Positions 52,090-62,182 of a DNA stretch of 64,000 nucleotides are shown here, in pieces. Each line of letters starts with the position of its first letter. Position 1 is the first letter of the stretch. The DNA is from JAGXKT01 sp964531695. GTDB lineage: Bacteria > Planctomycetota > Phycisphaerae > SM23-33. A model generated the notes under the pieces. The model ran no database searches. It had not been told where the DNA came from and worked only from the letters and a program-made list of their open reading frames with translations. A program made the position numbers and the translations under genes. The DNA is taken from contig CAZHEH010000001.1 of NCBI GenBank assembly GCA_964531695.1, positions 1 through 64,000 on the forward strand, in the 5' to 3' direction.

Positions 52090-53097
52090 ACGGACCCGCC
52101 ACGACCTCGCCCGCCCAGGCGTCCCACACCGCCACGCCGAGCGCCGAGCCGTCGGCATGGTACGGCCGCCAGGCGGAATCGAGCGCCTTCCGAACGTCTG
52201 CGTCGTCGCCGAGCGCGTGGTGGGCCAGCGTCGCGGTCAGCAGCATGGCCACGTAGCTCAGGGGCAGCGTCTGCTCCATCACGCCGCTGTACCAGAAGCC
52301 GTGCTGATCGCTCTCGCTGGGCGGCTTGCCGGGCAGGTCGCGCCGCAGGATGGCCGCCGCGGTGATGCCCGCCAATCCCCCGTGCGAGAAGTGCGACAAG
52401 CTGTCGTAATACGGATACAGCAGCTCGGCCAGGCCCCGGTACGCCGGATCCTTCAGTTCGCGCAGCGTCTTGCCGGGCGTGGGCATGTCCGGGATGTACC
52501 ACTGCTTCCAGCGCGGGTCCGGCTCGTCCTGCACGATCTGATGGCGCAGCGTCTGGAACTCATCCTCGCTGACGTCCATCTCGTGGGCGAACTGCCGGAG
52601 CAGTGCCACGCCCTCGCCGTCGGAGGCGAAGTACGCCCGGTAGGGCTCCATGTGGCCCACCGTCCGCTGATCGCGGAAGAACTTCTCCGCGTAGGCCTTC
52701 CAGGCGTTCTTTCGGTAGCGCTTGTGCCACCGGCCGGGCTTGTCCGCCAGCAGCAGCGCCAGGAAGCAGCGCTCCATCTGCACGCGGGTCAGGGGCAGCG
52801 CGTCGACGGACTGGTCCAGCTCCCCTCCGCCCGATACCAGGCCGCAGATCGACCGGTGCGTCGATTGCATCGCGCGAAGCAGGTGGGCCCGCGTCAGGTC
52901 GAGCTGCATCTCACTCAGCGAGCTGGAGCCCTCCACCCGCCGCAGGGCCTGCCCGGCCGCGGCGTCCAGCGCGGCGAAACACGAGGCGTTGAGGTCCTCG
53001 ACGCGCGCCTGGAGGTCCGTGCGGGGCGCCCGCTCGAGCGGCCGGGGCGGGGGCTCCTTAACCCGCGGCCGGCGCCGGCCCTTGCCTCGTGCGGCGC

Positions 53098-53101
<4 letters not shown>
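52073..53101 (-). CDS. Uncharacterised DUF5677-like protein
   Basis: A 342-residue cytosolic-looking protein, mostly helical, with a basic Arg/Pro-rich start. 'LTRAHLLRAMQSTHRSICGLV', 'LTRVQMERCFLALLLAD' and 'YPYYDSLSHFSHGGLAGITAAAILR' recall DUF5677-type proteins (an Arg-Glu pair in one helix and an S-x-F-S-H motif), a family of unknown function. I would treat that assignment as tentative. The start is GTG at 53101, overlapping the moxR stop by four bases (GTGA), so it is coupled to moxR. A role alongside the MoxR chaperone is possible. Confidence 0.5.
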
Positions 53102-54204
<1,103 letters not shown>

Positions 54205-54256
54205 GACGTCCTCTAGGCCGATGAGCGGCACGCCCTGTGCGGCGCCCCGCCGTGTT

Positions 54257-54262
54257 GTATAA
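54257..54262 (+). promoter_or_regulatory. -10 box for the DUF4159 genes
   Basis: A perfect TATAAT between moxR and the first DUF4159 gene, predicting a start near 54269 and a leader of about 35 bases. No clear -35. Confidence 0.5.
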
Positions 54263-54303
54263 TGAGACATACGAGCCGGTGGGTATCGCGCTCAATCTTA
54301 CCT

Positions 54304-56691
54304 ATGAAAACGGCGGCGAACAAGAACGTCACGCTCGGGACGGCCCTCGCGCTCCTGCTGTCGCTCGCACCGGCGGCCGGGGCGCAGGAGGGGCTGTCCA
54401 GCGAGGGAGTGCGCCGGGCCGTGCAACAGGCCGTCACCCACATGCGCACCCGCCAGGAGGCGGACGGCACCTGGCCCCGGCGCGGGCACGAGGGCGGAAT
54501 GACGGCCCTCACTCTGCTGGCCATGATCAACGCCGGCGTGCCGCCGGAGGACCCCGACGTAACCCGCGGGCTCCGGGCGTTGGCCGACGTGGCGGATGAG
54601 CGCACGTACGTCGTCTCGCTCAAGGCCCAGGCCTACGCCGCCGCATACGACGCGGCCGCCGAGGACAACCCGAACCGCGCCGCCTACCTCGCCGAGGTCC
54701 GCGGTGCCGCCGGGTGGCTGGTAGAGGCCCAGCTCGACAACGGCATGTGGGGCTACTCCCACGGCGGCAGGCGCACCGGCCGGGGGGACAACTCCAACAC
54801 GCAGTTCGCGCTGCTGGGGCTCCACGAGGCGGCCAAGCTCCGCGTCGATCCGCCGGGCGAGGGAGTCGCCGTGCCCCGGGAGACGTGGGAGCGTTCCCGC
54901 ACGCACTTCGAGAACACCCAGTGCCGGGACGGCGGGTGGCACTACCACGGAATCCGCGACACGGGCTACGGCTCCATGACCGCCGCGGGCATCGCCAGCT
55001 TGTACATCACCGGGATGCGACTGCACGTCGGCGGGCGGCACGAGTTCGTCGACGGGGCCTACCCCGATTGCGGCAGGTACGCCGAGAACGTCGTTCTGGC
55101 CAAGGGTCTGGAGTGGATGAACGAGAACTTCACCGTCCGCACCAACCCCGGCAAAGGACGGTGGCACCACTACTACCTCTACGCGATGGAGCGCGTGGGC
55201 ATGATCTCCGGGCTGCGAACCTTCGGCCGGCACGACTGGTACCGACAGGGCGCCGGCTTCCTGATCGGCTCGCAGAACCGCGATGGAAGCTGGGGCGGCG
55301 CGCAGGAGACGCCCTTCGCCGCGCTGTTCCTGGCCAAGGGCAACCGGCCGGTGCTGATCCAGAAACTCCAGTGGCGCGGAACAGAGCCGAACGCGTGGAA
55401 CCGCAACATCCACGACCTGGAGAACCTCACCACGTTCCTGGGCGAGAAGCTCGGCCGGCCGGTCACGTGGCAGACGGCCACGCTGGACCTGCCGCTCAGC
55501 GAGCTGCGGGTAAGCCCGATCCTGTACGTCACCGGGCATGAATTCCCGAAGTTCACGGACGAGGAGAAAGCGAAGCTCCGACAGTACGTCCATTCCGGCG
55601 GCACGCTCCTGTTCGAGGCCTGCTGCGGCAAGGAATCTTTCGCAGAGGGCTTCCGCGCGCTGGCCCGCGAGGTCTGGCCGGAATACCGGGTGCGGAACCT
55701 CGTCGCCCGCGGGCCGGACAAGCACCCGGTCTGGGACAGCTACTACCGCTACGAGCGGGACTTCGAGCCCGTCTCGGACCTGATCGACGGGAACTACGGG
55801 CTTCAAGGCATCGACGTCGGCTGCCGGACGAGCGTGTTTTTCGCGCCGCGGGCGCTGTCGTGCCTTTGGGAGCTCCAGGACATCCCCAAGTGGTCGGACT
55901 TCGCGTACATGCTCGGTACGAACATCGCCGCGTACGCCACCGGGCGGGAGCAGCTCGCCAACCGGCTCGACGCCGTGGACCTGCCGGCCGAGGAGGGAGA
56001 GGGCGAGCGGATCGCGGAGATCCCGCGGGGCGCCATCCGCATCGGGCGGATCATCCACGACGGCGACTACAAGGCCGACCCCCACGCCATGACGAACCTG
56101 GCCAAGCTGCTGCGGGAGAAGGCCAAGGTCGACGTCGTCTCCCGCGCGCGACACCTGCATCCGCGGGACGACGCCCTCTTCGAGTACCCGGTGGTGTTCA
56201 TGAACGGGCACCACACGTTCGAGCTGCCGCCCGAGGACATCGCGGGCCTGCGCAAGTATCTGGAGCGAGGCGGCGTCCTCATCGCGAGCAACTGCTGCGG
56301 GCGGACCGCCTTCGACCGGAGCTTCCGCGGGATGGTATTGCAGCTCTTCCCCGAGGGCGCCGCGGACGCGGAGGGCGAGCCGATCGAGCTGCAAGACCTC
56401 CCCGCCGACCATCCGCTGTACGAGGGCAAGGTCGGCGTGCCGCTCGGGCGCGTGCATTACCGGGACATCCTGGCACGCGAGCTGAAGAAGGCCGGCGTCG
56501 AAGACCCCGAAGGCACGAAGCGCCCGCCCATCGAGGCCGTGACGATTGACGGCCGGACGGTTATCCTCTATAGCAAGTACGATTTCTGTTGCGCGCTCGA
56601 GGGCGACCATCCATACGCTTGCCGCGGCTACACGGACGAGGACGGCAAGCGGCTGGCGATGGACCTGTTTCTGTACGCCATCAGCTACTAG
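54304..56691 (+). CDS. Exported terpene-cyclase-like repeat protein with two DUF4159-type domains (paralogue 1)
   Basis: A 795-residue secreted protein with a signal peptide ('VTLGTALALLLSLAPAAGAQ'). Residues 35-370 form an alpha/alpha-toroid of squalene-cyclase or prenyltransferase type: repeated 'ADGTWPRRG', 'NGMWGYSH', 'DGGWHYHG', 'DGSWGG' turns and 'GDNSNTQFALLGLHEA'. Two DUF4159-like (flavodoxin-fold) domains follow, each with a Gly-Gly turn and a Cys-Cys pair: 'GGTLLFEACCGKESF' (about 435) and 'GGVLIASNCCGRTAF' (about 660). The start at 54304 gives a clean signal peptide; the extension to 54262 overlaps the promoter. Substrate unknown. Head of a tandem pair. Confidence 0.8.
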   Translation: MKTAANKNVTLGTALALLLSLAPAAGAQEGLSSEGVRRAVQQAVTHMRTRQEADGTWPRRGHEGGMTALTLLAMINAGVPPEDPDVTRGLRALADVADERTYVVSLKAQAYAAAYDAAAEDNPNRAAYLAEVRGAAGWLVEAQLDNGMWGYSHGGRRTGRGDNSNTQFALLGLHEAAKLRVDPPGEGVAVPRETWERSRTHFENTQCRDGGWHYHGIRDTGYGSMTAAGIASLYITGMRLHVGGRHEFVDGAYPDCGRYAENVVLAKGLEWMNENFTVRTNPGKGRWHHYYLYAMERVGMISGLRTFGRHDWYRQGAGFLIGSQNRDGSWGGAQETPFAALFLAKGNRPVLIQKLQWRGTEPNAWNRNIHDLENLTTFLGEKLGRPVTWQTATLDLPLSELRVSPILYVTGHEFPKFTDEEKAKLRQYVHSGGTLLFEACCGKESFAEGFRALAREVWPEYRVRNLVARGPDKHPVWDSYYRYERDFEPVSDLIDGNYGLQGIDVGCRTSVFFAPRALSCLWELQDIPKWSDFAYMLGTNIAAYATGREQLANRLDAVDLPAEEGEGERIAEIPRGAIRIGRIIHDGDYKADPHAMTNLAKLLREKAKVDVVSRARHLHPRDDALFEYPVVFMNGHHTFELPPEDIAGLRKYLERGGVLIASNCCGRTAFDRSFRGMVLQLFPEGAADAEGEPIELQDLPADHPLYEGKVGVPLGRVHYRDILARELKKAGVEDPEGTKRPPIEAVTIDGRTVILYSKYDFCCALEGDHPYACRGYTDEDGKRLAMDLFLYAISY

Positions 56692-56706
56692 ATTCCTCGC
56701 GGTCAC

Positions 56707-59010
56707 ATGCGCTCACGGACGGCCAACCTGCGCCCGGCGGCGTTCCGGGCGGTCCTGACATCCCTCGTGTTCTGCCTCTGCGCCGCGGCCGGCGCGCAGG
56801 ACAAGCCGGCCCCACCGAGGCCCGAGCGGATCGACGCGGCCATGCGCCGCGGGCTGGACTACCTGTACTCGCTCCGTCGCGAGGACGGCACCTGGCCGTC
56901 GCCGCACGCGGCACGTCATTCCGGCGGCATCGAGGCGCTCGTGGCCTACACCGCGCTCCGCGCCGGGGACGCCCCCGACCGGCCGGAGCTGGCCGGGACG
57001 ATCCGTGCCCTGGACGAACTGCTCCCGCAGACCGTCTACGCCCGGTCGGCCCGAACGCTGCTGTACGCCCGCCTGGGCGGCAAGCGGCGGGCCGAAATCC
57101 GCGCCGCCGACGCGAGCTGGCTCGGCCGGGTCCAGGAGCGGTCCGGCGGCTGGGGCTACGGGCCCGGGCACCCCGTCACGCGGCAGCGCCGCAACTGGCT
57201 GGACAACTCCAACACGCAACTGGCCGTGCTGGCGCTCCACGAGGCGGGCGTGGCCGGCGGAGAGGTCTGGCCGCGAGCAAGGGACTACTGGGAACGAGCC
57301 CAGAACGACGACGGCGGCTGGGGCTACACCCGAGCCGGAAGCCGACTGCCGCTCAAGGCCACGAGCTACGGCTCGATGACGGCCGCGGGCGTGGCGACGT
57401 CCCTGCTGCTCTCCTGGCACTCGACCGAGGAGGACGCAGGGGCCGACGCATGGCAACGCATGCAACGCGGCATCGACTGGCTGGCCGCTCACGACGCCCT
57501 GCCGGAGCCCGGAAAGGACGAGCTGCTGTCCGAGAACCCCCAGTGGCTCTGGGGGGACCGGAACAACTGGGCGCCGTACTACCTTTGGGCGTTCACCCGC
57601 GCCGCCGACGCGGCCGGGCTTCGCATGTTGGGCGAGCAAGACTGGTACGTCGACCTGACGCGGCTCCTCCTGCGGACCCAGCACGAGGACGGCGCCTGGC
57701 GATCCGCGGGGGACGAGGACAAGCCGGCTGTGGCGAGCACGTGCTTCGCCCTGCTCGCCCTGGCCAACGCCCGCCGCGGCGTGCTGATCAACAAGATGGC
57801 GATTCCCGAAGGCGACCCGGCCGCCGTGCCGCACCCGCGGGACGCGGCCGCGCTGGTCGAGTGGTTCCGACGCGAGACCGGGCATGCCGTTACGTGGCAG
57901 CGGGTCTCGACGACATCCCCACCACGGGTGTTGCGGGAAGCGCCGCTGCTGTACCTGGCCCCGGCCGGGGGGGTGTCGCTGCCCGAGCCGATGGGCCCGA
58001 CGCTGGTGGACTACGTGCGACGCGGCGGCACCGTCATCGTCGCGCCCGCCGCCGGGGACGACACGGCCGTCGAGCAGGCACGGGACTACTTCACAGCGCT
58101 GCTGCCGGACTACCGAGCCGAGCCGCTGCCGGCGGAGCACCCAGTCTTCCGCATCGTGCGGGAGATCCCCGCGGAGGCCCGCCCCGAGGTGCTCGGCATC
58201 GGCGACTACTGCCGGATGCGCATCTTCGTGTTCCCGCCGGGCCTGGCCGACACGTGGGACGCCGGCTGGGCGGCCGGCGACGGCGCCGCGTTCCACCTGA
58301 TGGGTAACGTCATCCGCTATGCCACGAACGGCTACAAGCCGCGCCCGCGCCGCGTGCAGCCGGAACCGGCAGCCGAGGCCCCGACCACAAGTACCGTGCG
58401 GGTCGCGCGGGTCCGCCACCTGGGCGACTGGAACACGAACCCGCTGGCGATTCCCCGGCTGCACGAAGTGCTGGCCCGGGCCGTCAGTGTGGGCGTGGAG
58501 CAGGCCGAGCCCGGCTCGCCCGCGGCCGTGTGGTGGCTCACCGGCTCCGTGGACCCCGAGCTCCGTCCCGAGCAGCTCACCATGCTCCGCGAGTACGTCG
58601 AGGGCGGCGGCACGCTGCTCGTCGATTCGGCCGCCGGGCGAGAGGCGTTCTTCGAGACGGTCAAGGCGGACCTGGAGGAGGCGTTCGGCCCCGGCTCGCT
58701 CCGGCCGATCCAGCCGGCCCACCCGATCGTCACGGGCGAGTTCGCCGGCGGCATGGGCAGCGACGTCAGCCGAGTTCGCTACTCCCCCTCGGCGGCCGCG
58801 GAGCGCGGCGCCGCGGAGGGCCCGCCGGCGCTGTACGGCGTGGAGCGTGCCGGCCGGCTGGTGGTTGTGCTGAGCCGCTACGGCCTGGCCTGCCCGATGG
58901 AGGGACACGCCGCCTACGGGTGCGCCGGATTGAATCCGAAGGACGCTCAGCGCGTCGTGGCCAACGTGCTGCTGTACGCGATGACGCACGGGGCGTGGCC
59001 CGAACGATAG
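56707..59010 (+). CDS. Exported terpene-cyclase-like repeat protein with two DUF4159-type domains (paralogue 2)
   Basis: A 767-residue protein 15 bases after its paralogue and with the same plan: signal peptide ('AVLTSLVFCLCAAAGAQ'), toroid repeats ('EDGTWPSPH', 'SGGWGYGPG', 'DGGWGYTRA', 'EDGAWRSAG', 'LDNSNTQLAVLALHEA'), and two DUF4159-like domains. At both sites where paralogue 1 has Cys-Cys this one has Ala-Ala: 'GGTVIVAPAAGDD' and 'GGTLLVDSAAGREAF'. The two may form a complex in which only one keeps the cysteine chemistry. No ribosome site is obvious, so it is probably made by translational coupling. Confidence 0.8.
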   Translation: MRSRTANLRPAAFRAVLTSLVFCLCAAAGAQDKPAPPRPERIDAAMRRGLDYLYSLRREDGTWPSPHAARHSGGIEALVAYTALRAGDAPDRPELAGTIRALDELLPQTVYARSARTLLYARLGGKRRAEIRAADASWLGRVQERSGGWGYGPGHPVTRQRRNWLDNSNTQLAVLALHEAGVAGGEVWPRARDYWERAQNDDGGWGYTRAGSRLPLKATSYGSMTAAGVATSLLLSWHSTEEDAGADAWQRMQRGIDWLAAHDALPEPGKDELLSENPQWLWGDRNNWAPYYLWAFTRAADAAGLRMLGEQDWYVDLTRLLLRTQHEDGAWRSAGDEDKPAVASTCFALLALANARRGVLINKMAIPEGDPAAVPHPRDAAALVEWFRRETGHAVTWQRVSTTSPPRVLREAPLLYLAPAGGVSLPEPMGPTLVDYVRRGGTVIVAPAAGDDTAVEQARDYFTALLPDYRAEPLPAEHPVFRIVREIPAEARPEVLGIGDYCRMRIFVFPPGLADTWDAGWAAGDGAAFHLMGNVIRYATNGYKPRPRRVQPEPAAEAPTTSTVRVARVRHLGDWNTNPLAIPRLHEVLARAVSVGVEQAEPGSPAAVWWLTGSVDPELRPEQLTMLREYVEGGGTLLVDSAAGREAFFETVKADLEEAFGPGSLRPIQPAHPIVTGEFAGGMGSDVSRVRYSPSAAAERGAAEGPPALYGVERAGRLVVVLSRYGLACPMEGHAAYGCAGLNPKDAQRVVANVLLYAMTHGAWPER

Positions 59011-59022
59011 CCCCTCGACTCG

Positions 59023-59883
59023 CTATTCGCACGTCGCGGTGATATAGCCGCGGAACGCCTCGAGCATCGTGCGGGTGATCGGTCCGGGCTCGCCGTCACC
59101 GATGATCGTCCCGTCGATCTTCGTCACCGCGATGACCTCGGCCGCCGTCCCCGTGAGGAAGCACTCGTCCGCCCCGCAAAGCCGCTCCACCGAAAGCGTG
59201 GATTCCTTCACGGGGATGTCCAGGTCGCGGGCGAGCTGCAGGACGACCTTTCGGGTGATGCCGGGCAGGATGCTCGCGTCCAGCGGCGGCGTGATCAGTC
59301 CGCCGCCGTCCACGACGAACAGGTTGTCGCCGGTGCACTCGGAAACGTCGCCGTCCTGGTTGAGCATGATCGCCTCGGCGACTCCGGCGTCGATGGCCTC
59401 GATCTTGGCGAGAATGTTGTTCAGGTAGTTCAGCGTCTTGGCGGCCGAGGGAATCTGCCGGTCGCCGACGCGGACCGTCTTGGCCACGATGACGGCCATG
59501 CCGTCGCGGTACATCTCCTCGGGATAGAGCGCGATCTGATCGGCGATGATAAACGTGACCGGATCGGCGCACTTGAACGGATGCAGCCCCAGCGTGCCCG
59601 GCCCGCGCGTGACGACCAGGCGGATGTAACCGTTCTCGACGCCGTTGGCCGAGACGGTCTCGGCCATCGCGTCGATCAGCTCCTGCTTCGTGTACGGAAT
59701 CGCCAGCCGGATTCGCCGGGCCGAGTCGTACAGGCGGTCCACGTGCGCCTGACACTCGAAGATGCACCGCCCGTACACCCGGATGCCCTCGAACACGCCG
59801 TCGCCGTACAGCAGTCCGTGGTCGAAGACGGAGACCTTCGCCTCCGCCGCATCCACGAGGTTGCCGTTGGTCCAGACCTTCAT
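59023..59883 (-). CDS. ilvE: Branched-chain-type aminotransferase (PLP class IV)
   Basis: A 286-residue PLP enzyme. 'VSVFDHGLLYGDGVFEGIRVYG' near the start, the PLP Lys149 in 'SAAKTLNYLNNILAKIEA', 'EAIMLNQDGDVSECTGDNLFVV' and 'LTGTAAEVIAVTKIDG' match IlvE and distinguish it from D-amino-acid transaminase and ADC lyase fairly well. It makes or uses Leu, Ile and Val with glutamate. The start at 59883 (MKVWTNG) is typical of the family; 57 bases of upstream frame are ignored. It lies 4 bases downstream of the nucleotidyltransferase gene, so they share a message. Confidence 0.9.
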   Translation of the reverse strand: MKVWTNGNLVDAAEAKVSVFDHGLLYGDGVFEGIRVYGRCIFECQAHVDRLYDSARRIRLAIPYTKQELIDAMAETVSANGVENGYIRLVVTRGPGTLGLHPFKCADPVTFIIADQIALYPEEMYRDGMAVIVAKTVRVGDRQIPSAAKTLNYLNNILAKIEAIDAGVAEAIMLNQDGDVSECTGDNLFVVDGGGLITPPLDASILPGITRKVVLQLARDLDIPVKESTLSVERLCGADECFLTGTAAEVIAVTKIDGTIIGDGEPGPITRTMLEAFRGYITATCE

Positions 59884-59887
59884 GCCA

Positions 59888-60772
59888 TCACTTCCCACCG
59901 GGGTTCGGCCCATCATACGGGCGAGGCCCGAATCCGGCAAGGCGTGCGAACGCGGCCGTGTAGAAGGCCGGCGTCCCCGCGTCGAGAACCTCCCCTCTCA
60001 CGCGGCGGAGGAAGCATGCATCCGGGGAGCGCGCCAGCAGCAGTCGTTCGGCGTCGGTGAGCTGAAGCTCCTCGCCCGGCCGGACTTCCGCCTGACGCTC
60101 GCGCAGGCAGTCGAAGACGCCCCGCGAGAAGGCGTACACGCCGGCGTGGGCCAGATAGCGCCCGGCGGGCAGGCCGGGAGCGACCAGTCGCTCGCGAGCC
60201 GTGGCCGGGTCGGGCTTCTCGACGATCTCCGTGCAGCGATAGAGCCCATCGCCCGCCTCCGACCCCAGCGGCGTACCCGTGGCCACACCGCACAGAGGCA
60301 GCTCCTCCGGGCCGATCTCCCGCACGCCGACGACCATTTCGCCGCCCGTCTCGCCCACGGCCGCCAGGACCTGCGCGACCGGCCCGGCCCGCCCCGGCTC
60401 GGGAACGGGCACGTGGTCGCCGAGCAGCACCACGACCGGCTCGTCCGCTTCGTCGGCCGCGCACAGCACCGCATCGCCCAACCCGGCGGGCACGGGCTGC
60501 TGGACGCATTCGATATGCTCAGGCAGGTCGTCGTCGCCGGCCTCGCGTGCGGCCGACAGGTACGCCCGCAGCGCCTCGGGCTGGCCCGGCGAGGTCACCA
60601 GAACGGCCCGGTCGATTCCGGCGGACGCGGCGCCGGCCAGGATGCGATGGATCACGGGGCGCAGCCGCCCGTCGGCGCCCGCCAGCGGCAGCAGCGCCTT
60701 GGGCACGGCAGCGCTGAGCGGCCGCAGGCGGGTCGCGCGCCCTGCGACGGGGATGACGGCAGTGGCGGGCAT
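59888..60772 (-). CDS. Sugar-phosphate nucleotidyltransferase, GalU-like
   Basis: A 294-residue Rossmann-like transferase. 'AVIPVAGRATRLRPLSAAVPKALLPL' is the nucleotide-binding start with the Lys of GalU (xPKALLP), 'VQQPVPAGLGDAVLCA' follows the GalU pattern (Q-x-x-x-x-G-x-x-x-A), then 'VVLLGDHVP' with the metal Asp and 'EIVEKPDP'. It most likely makes UDP-glucose or a similar activated sugar for surface glycans. Ends with a Pro/Gly tail. Divergent from acyP. Confidence 0.82.
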   Translation of the reverse strand: MPATAVIPVAGRATRLRPLSAAVPKALLPLAGADGRLRPVIHRILAGAASAGIDRAVLVTSPGQPEALRAYLSAAREAGDDDLPEHIECVQQPVPAGLGDAVLCAADEADEPVVVLLGDHVPVPEPGRAGPVAQVLAAVGETGGEMVVGVREIGPEELPLCGVATGTPLGSEAGDGLYRCTEIVEKPDPATARERLVAPGLPAGRYLAHAGVYAFSRGVFDCLRERQAEVRPGEELQLTDAERLLLARSPDACFLRRVRGEVLDAGTPAFYTAAFARLAGFGPRPYDGPNPGGK

Positions 60773-60780
60773 TGCCGCAG

Positions 60781-60809
60781 TTGTACCCAGGCGTGTGCCC
60801 GCCTACAAT
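60781..60809 (+). promoter_or_regulatory. acyP promoter and leader
   Basis: TTGTAC (60781-60786), 17-base spacer, TACAAT (60804-60809). The leader of about 146 bases contains GTGTGCC/GGCACAC (60855-60861 with 60876-60882), whose left arm could instead pair with GGCA at 60866-60869. Confidence 0.55.
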
Positions 60810-60961
60810 ACCGCGGGAAGGTAAGCGCCTTCGGAGCGAGGGCGTTTTGCCCGTGTGTGCCATCTTGGCAATCCGGGCACACGCTTGTCCCCGGAAGACG
60901 GAAGGGGCCCAACGCCCCGGATGCACATGGGCCACGGACCCATGCCACATGCGATTCAGCC

Positions 60962-61237
60962 ATGCCCGCCGAGCAACGACACATTTTGTTCTCCGGAACC
61001 GTGCAGGGCGTCGGCTTCCGCTACACGGCCCGGCAGGTTGCCTCGCGGCATCCGGTCACGGGCCACGTCCGGAACCTGCCGGACGGGCGCGTCGAGTGCG
61101 TCGTCGAGGGCAAGCCGGACGACATCGATGACTTCGTGGCCGACCTGTCCGGCGCGATGCAGGGCTACATCCGCGACCGCGACGAAGAAAGCCGCCCCGC
61201 CACGGGCAGCTACGAGCGGTTCGAGGTGCGGCATTGA
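60962..61237 (+). CDS. acyP: Acylphosphatase
   Basis: A 91-residue alpha/beta enzyme hydrolysing acyl-phosphates. The active-site loop is 'FSGTVQGVGFRYTARQVA' with Arg20, and Asn38 lies in 'GHVRNLPDGRVECVVEG'. Length and motif spacing are standard. Start ATG 60962; the long open frame before it is noncoding leader and the antisense of the neighbouring gene. Its stop overlaps the TTG start of the cation efflux gene. Confidence 0.95.
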   Translation: MPAEQRHILFSGTVQGVGFRYTARQVASRHPVTGHVRNLPDGRVECVVEGKPDDIDDFVADLSGAMQGYIRDRDEESRPATGSYERFEVRH

Positions 61238-62154
61238 CCGGTCCCCGACCGGGTGACGCCCCGCGCGGCGGCCTGCTGGGTGGCCAGGGCGTCACGTGGA
61301 TCGGCGCGGTCGTCGATGCTCTGCTGACGATAGCCAAGCTGTCCGTCGGCGTGCTGGCCCGCAGCCAGGCGCTCGTCGCGGACGGGCTCCACAGCGCGTC
61401 GGACATCGTCACGGACGCGGCCGTGCTGGCCGGGCTGAAGGTTTCCCGCAAGCCCGCCGACGAAGACCACCACTACGGGCATCGCCGCTTCAGCACGCTG
61501 GTCGGCATGTTCGTCGGCGTCGTGCTGGTCCTTGCCGGCGTATGGATCGCCTACAACGCGTTGCAGGCCTTGCGCGGTCCCGCGCCGGGCGTGGAGAACC
61601 CGCTTGCCTTCTATGTCGCCCTCGGCGCGGTGCCCGTCAAGGAAGCGCTGTACCACCTCACGCGGCTTGCGGGCCGGCGCGAGCAGGACATCTCGCTCCA
61701 AGCAAACGCCTGGCACCACCGGACCGACGCGCTGACGTCCGTTGCGGCGGCGGCGGGACTGGCCGGGGCGACCTTCGGCGGGCCCGCGTGGGCATTCCTC
61801 GATCCGCTGACCGCGATCCTGCTGTCGGCTTTCCTGCTGTTCGTGGCCGTGCGGATCATGCGGACCAGCGCGTCCGAACTCGTGGACAGCGCCCCGTCCG
61901 AGGCGACGCTCCGGGCCATCGAACAGGCCGTGGCCGAAACCGAGGGGGTGCAGAGCTACCACGCTTTCCGGGCCCGGCAGATCGGCGGGCACGTGGAGAT
62001 GGACATCCACGTGCAGGTTGATCCGGAGCTGAGCGTGCGCGAGGGACACGACATCGCCACGGACGTGCGGAATCGCGTGCAGGCAGCGGACCCGGACGTG
62101 ACCGAAGCCATCGTGCACATCGAGCCGGCCGAAAAGGTTCCGCCGCACGATTGA
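61234..62154 (+). CDS. Cation diffusion facilitator (metal efflux)
   Basis: A 306-residue CDF-family protein exporting Zn2+, Fe2+ or a similar ion by proton exchange. Six helices can be placed, with metal sites 'ADGLHSASDIVTD' (Asp50, His53, Asp57) and 'AWHHRTDALTS' (His161, Asp165), then a cytosolic ferredoxin-like domain from about 215 ('SYHAFRARQIGGHVEMDIHVQVDP'). The start is TTG at 61234, overlapping the acyP stop (TTGA); there is no in-frame ATG before the first helix, which supports this start. Ion specificity cannot be read reliably. Confidence 0.9.
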   Translation: MTGPRPGDAPRGGLLGGQGVTWIGAVVDALLTIAKLSVGVLARSQALVADGLHSASDIVTDAAVLAGLKVSRKPADEDHHYGHRRFSTLVGMFVGVVLVLAGVWIAYNALQALRGPAPGVENPLAFYVALGAVPVKEALYHLTRLAGRREQDISLQANAWHHRTDALTSVAAAAGLAGATFGGPAWAFLDPLTAILLSAFLLFVAVRIMRTSASELVDSAPSEATLRAIEQAVAETEGVQSYHAFRARQIGGHVEMDIHVQVDPELSVREGHDIATDVRNRVQAADPDVTEAIVHIEPAEKVPPHD

Positions 62155-62182
62155 GCCGGCCGCCGCGCGGGGTTCTGAGGTT

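Noticed and set aside
54298..58989. Two long minus-strand frames opposite the DUF4159 genes
   Set aside because: Sense strand has signal peptides, toroid repeats and conserved domains; the antisense frames have none.
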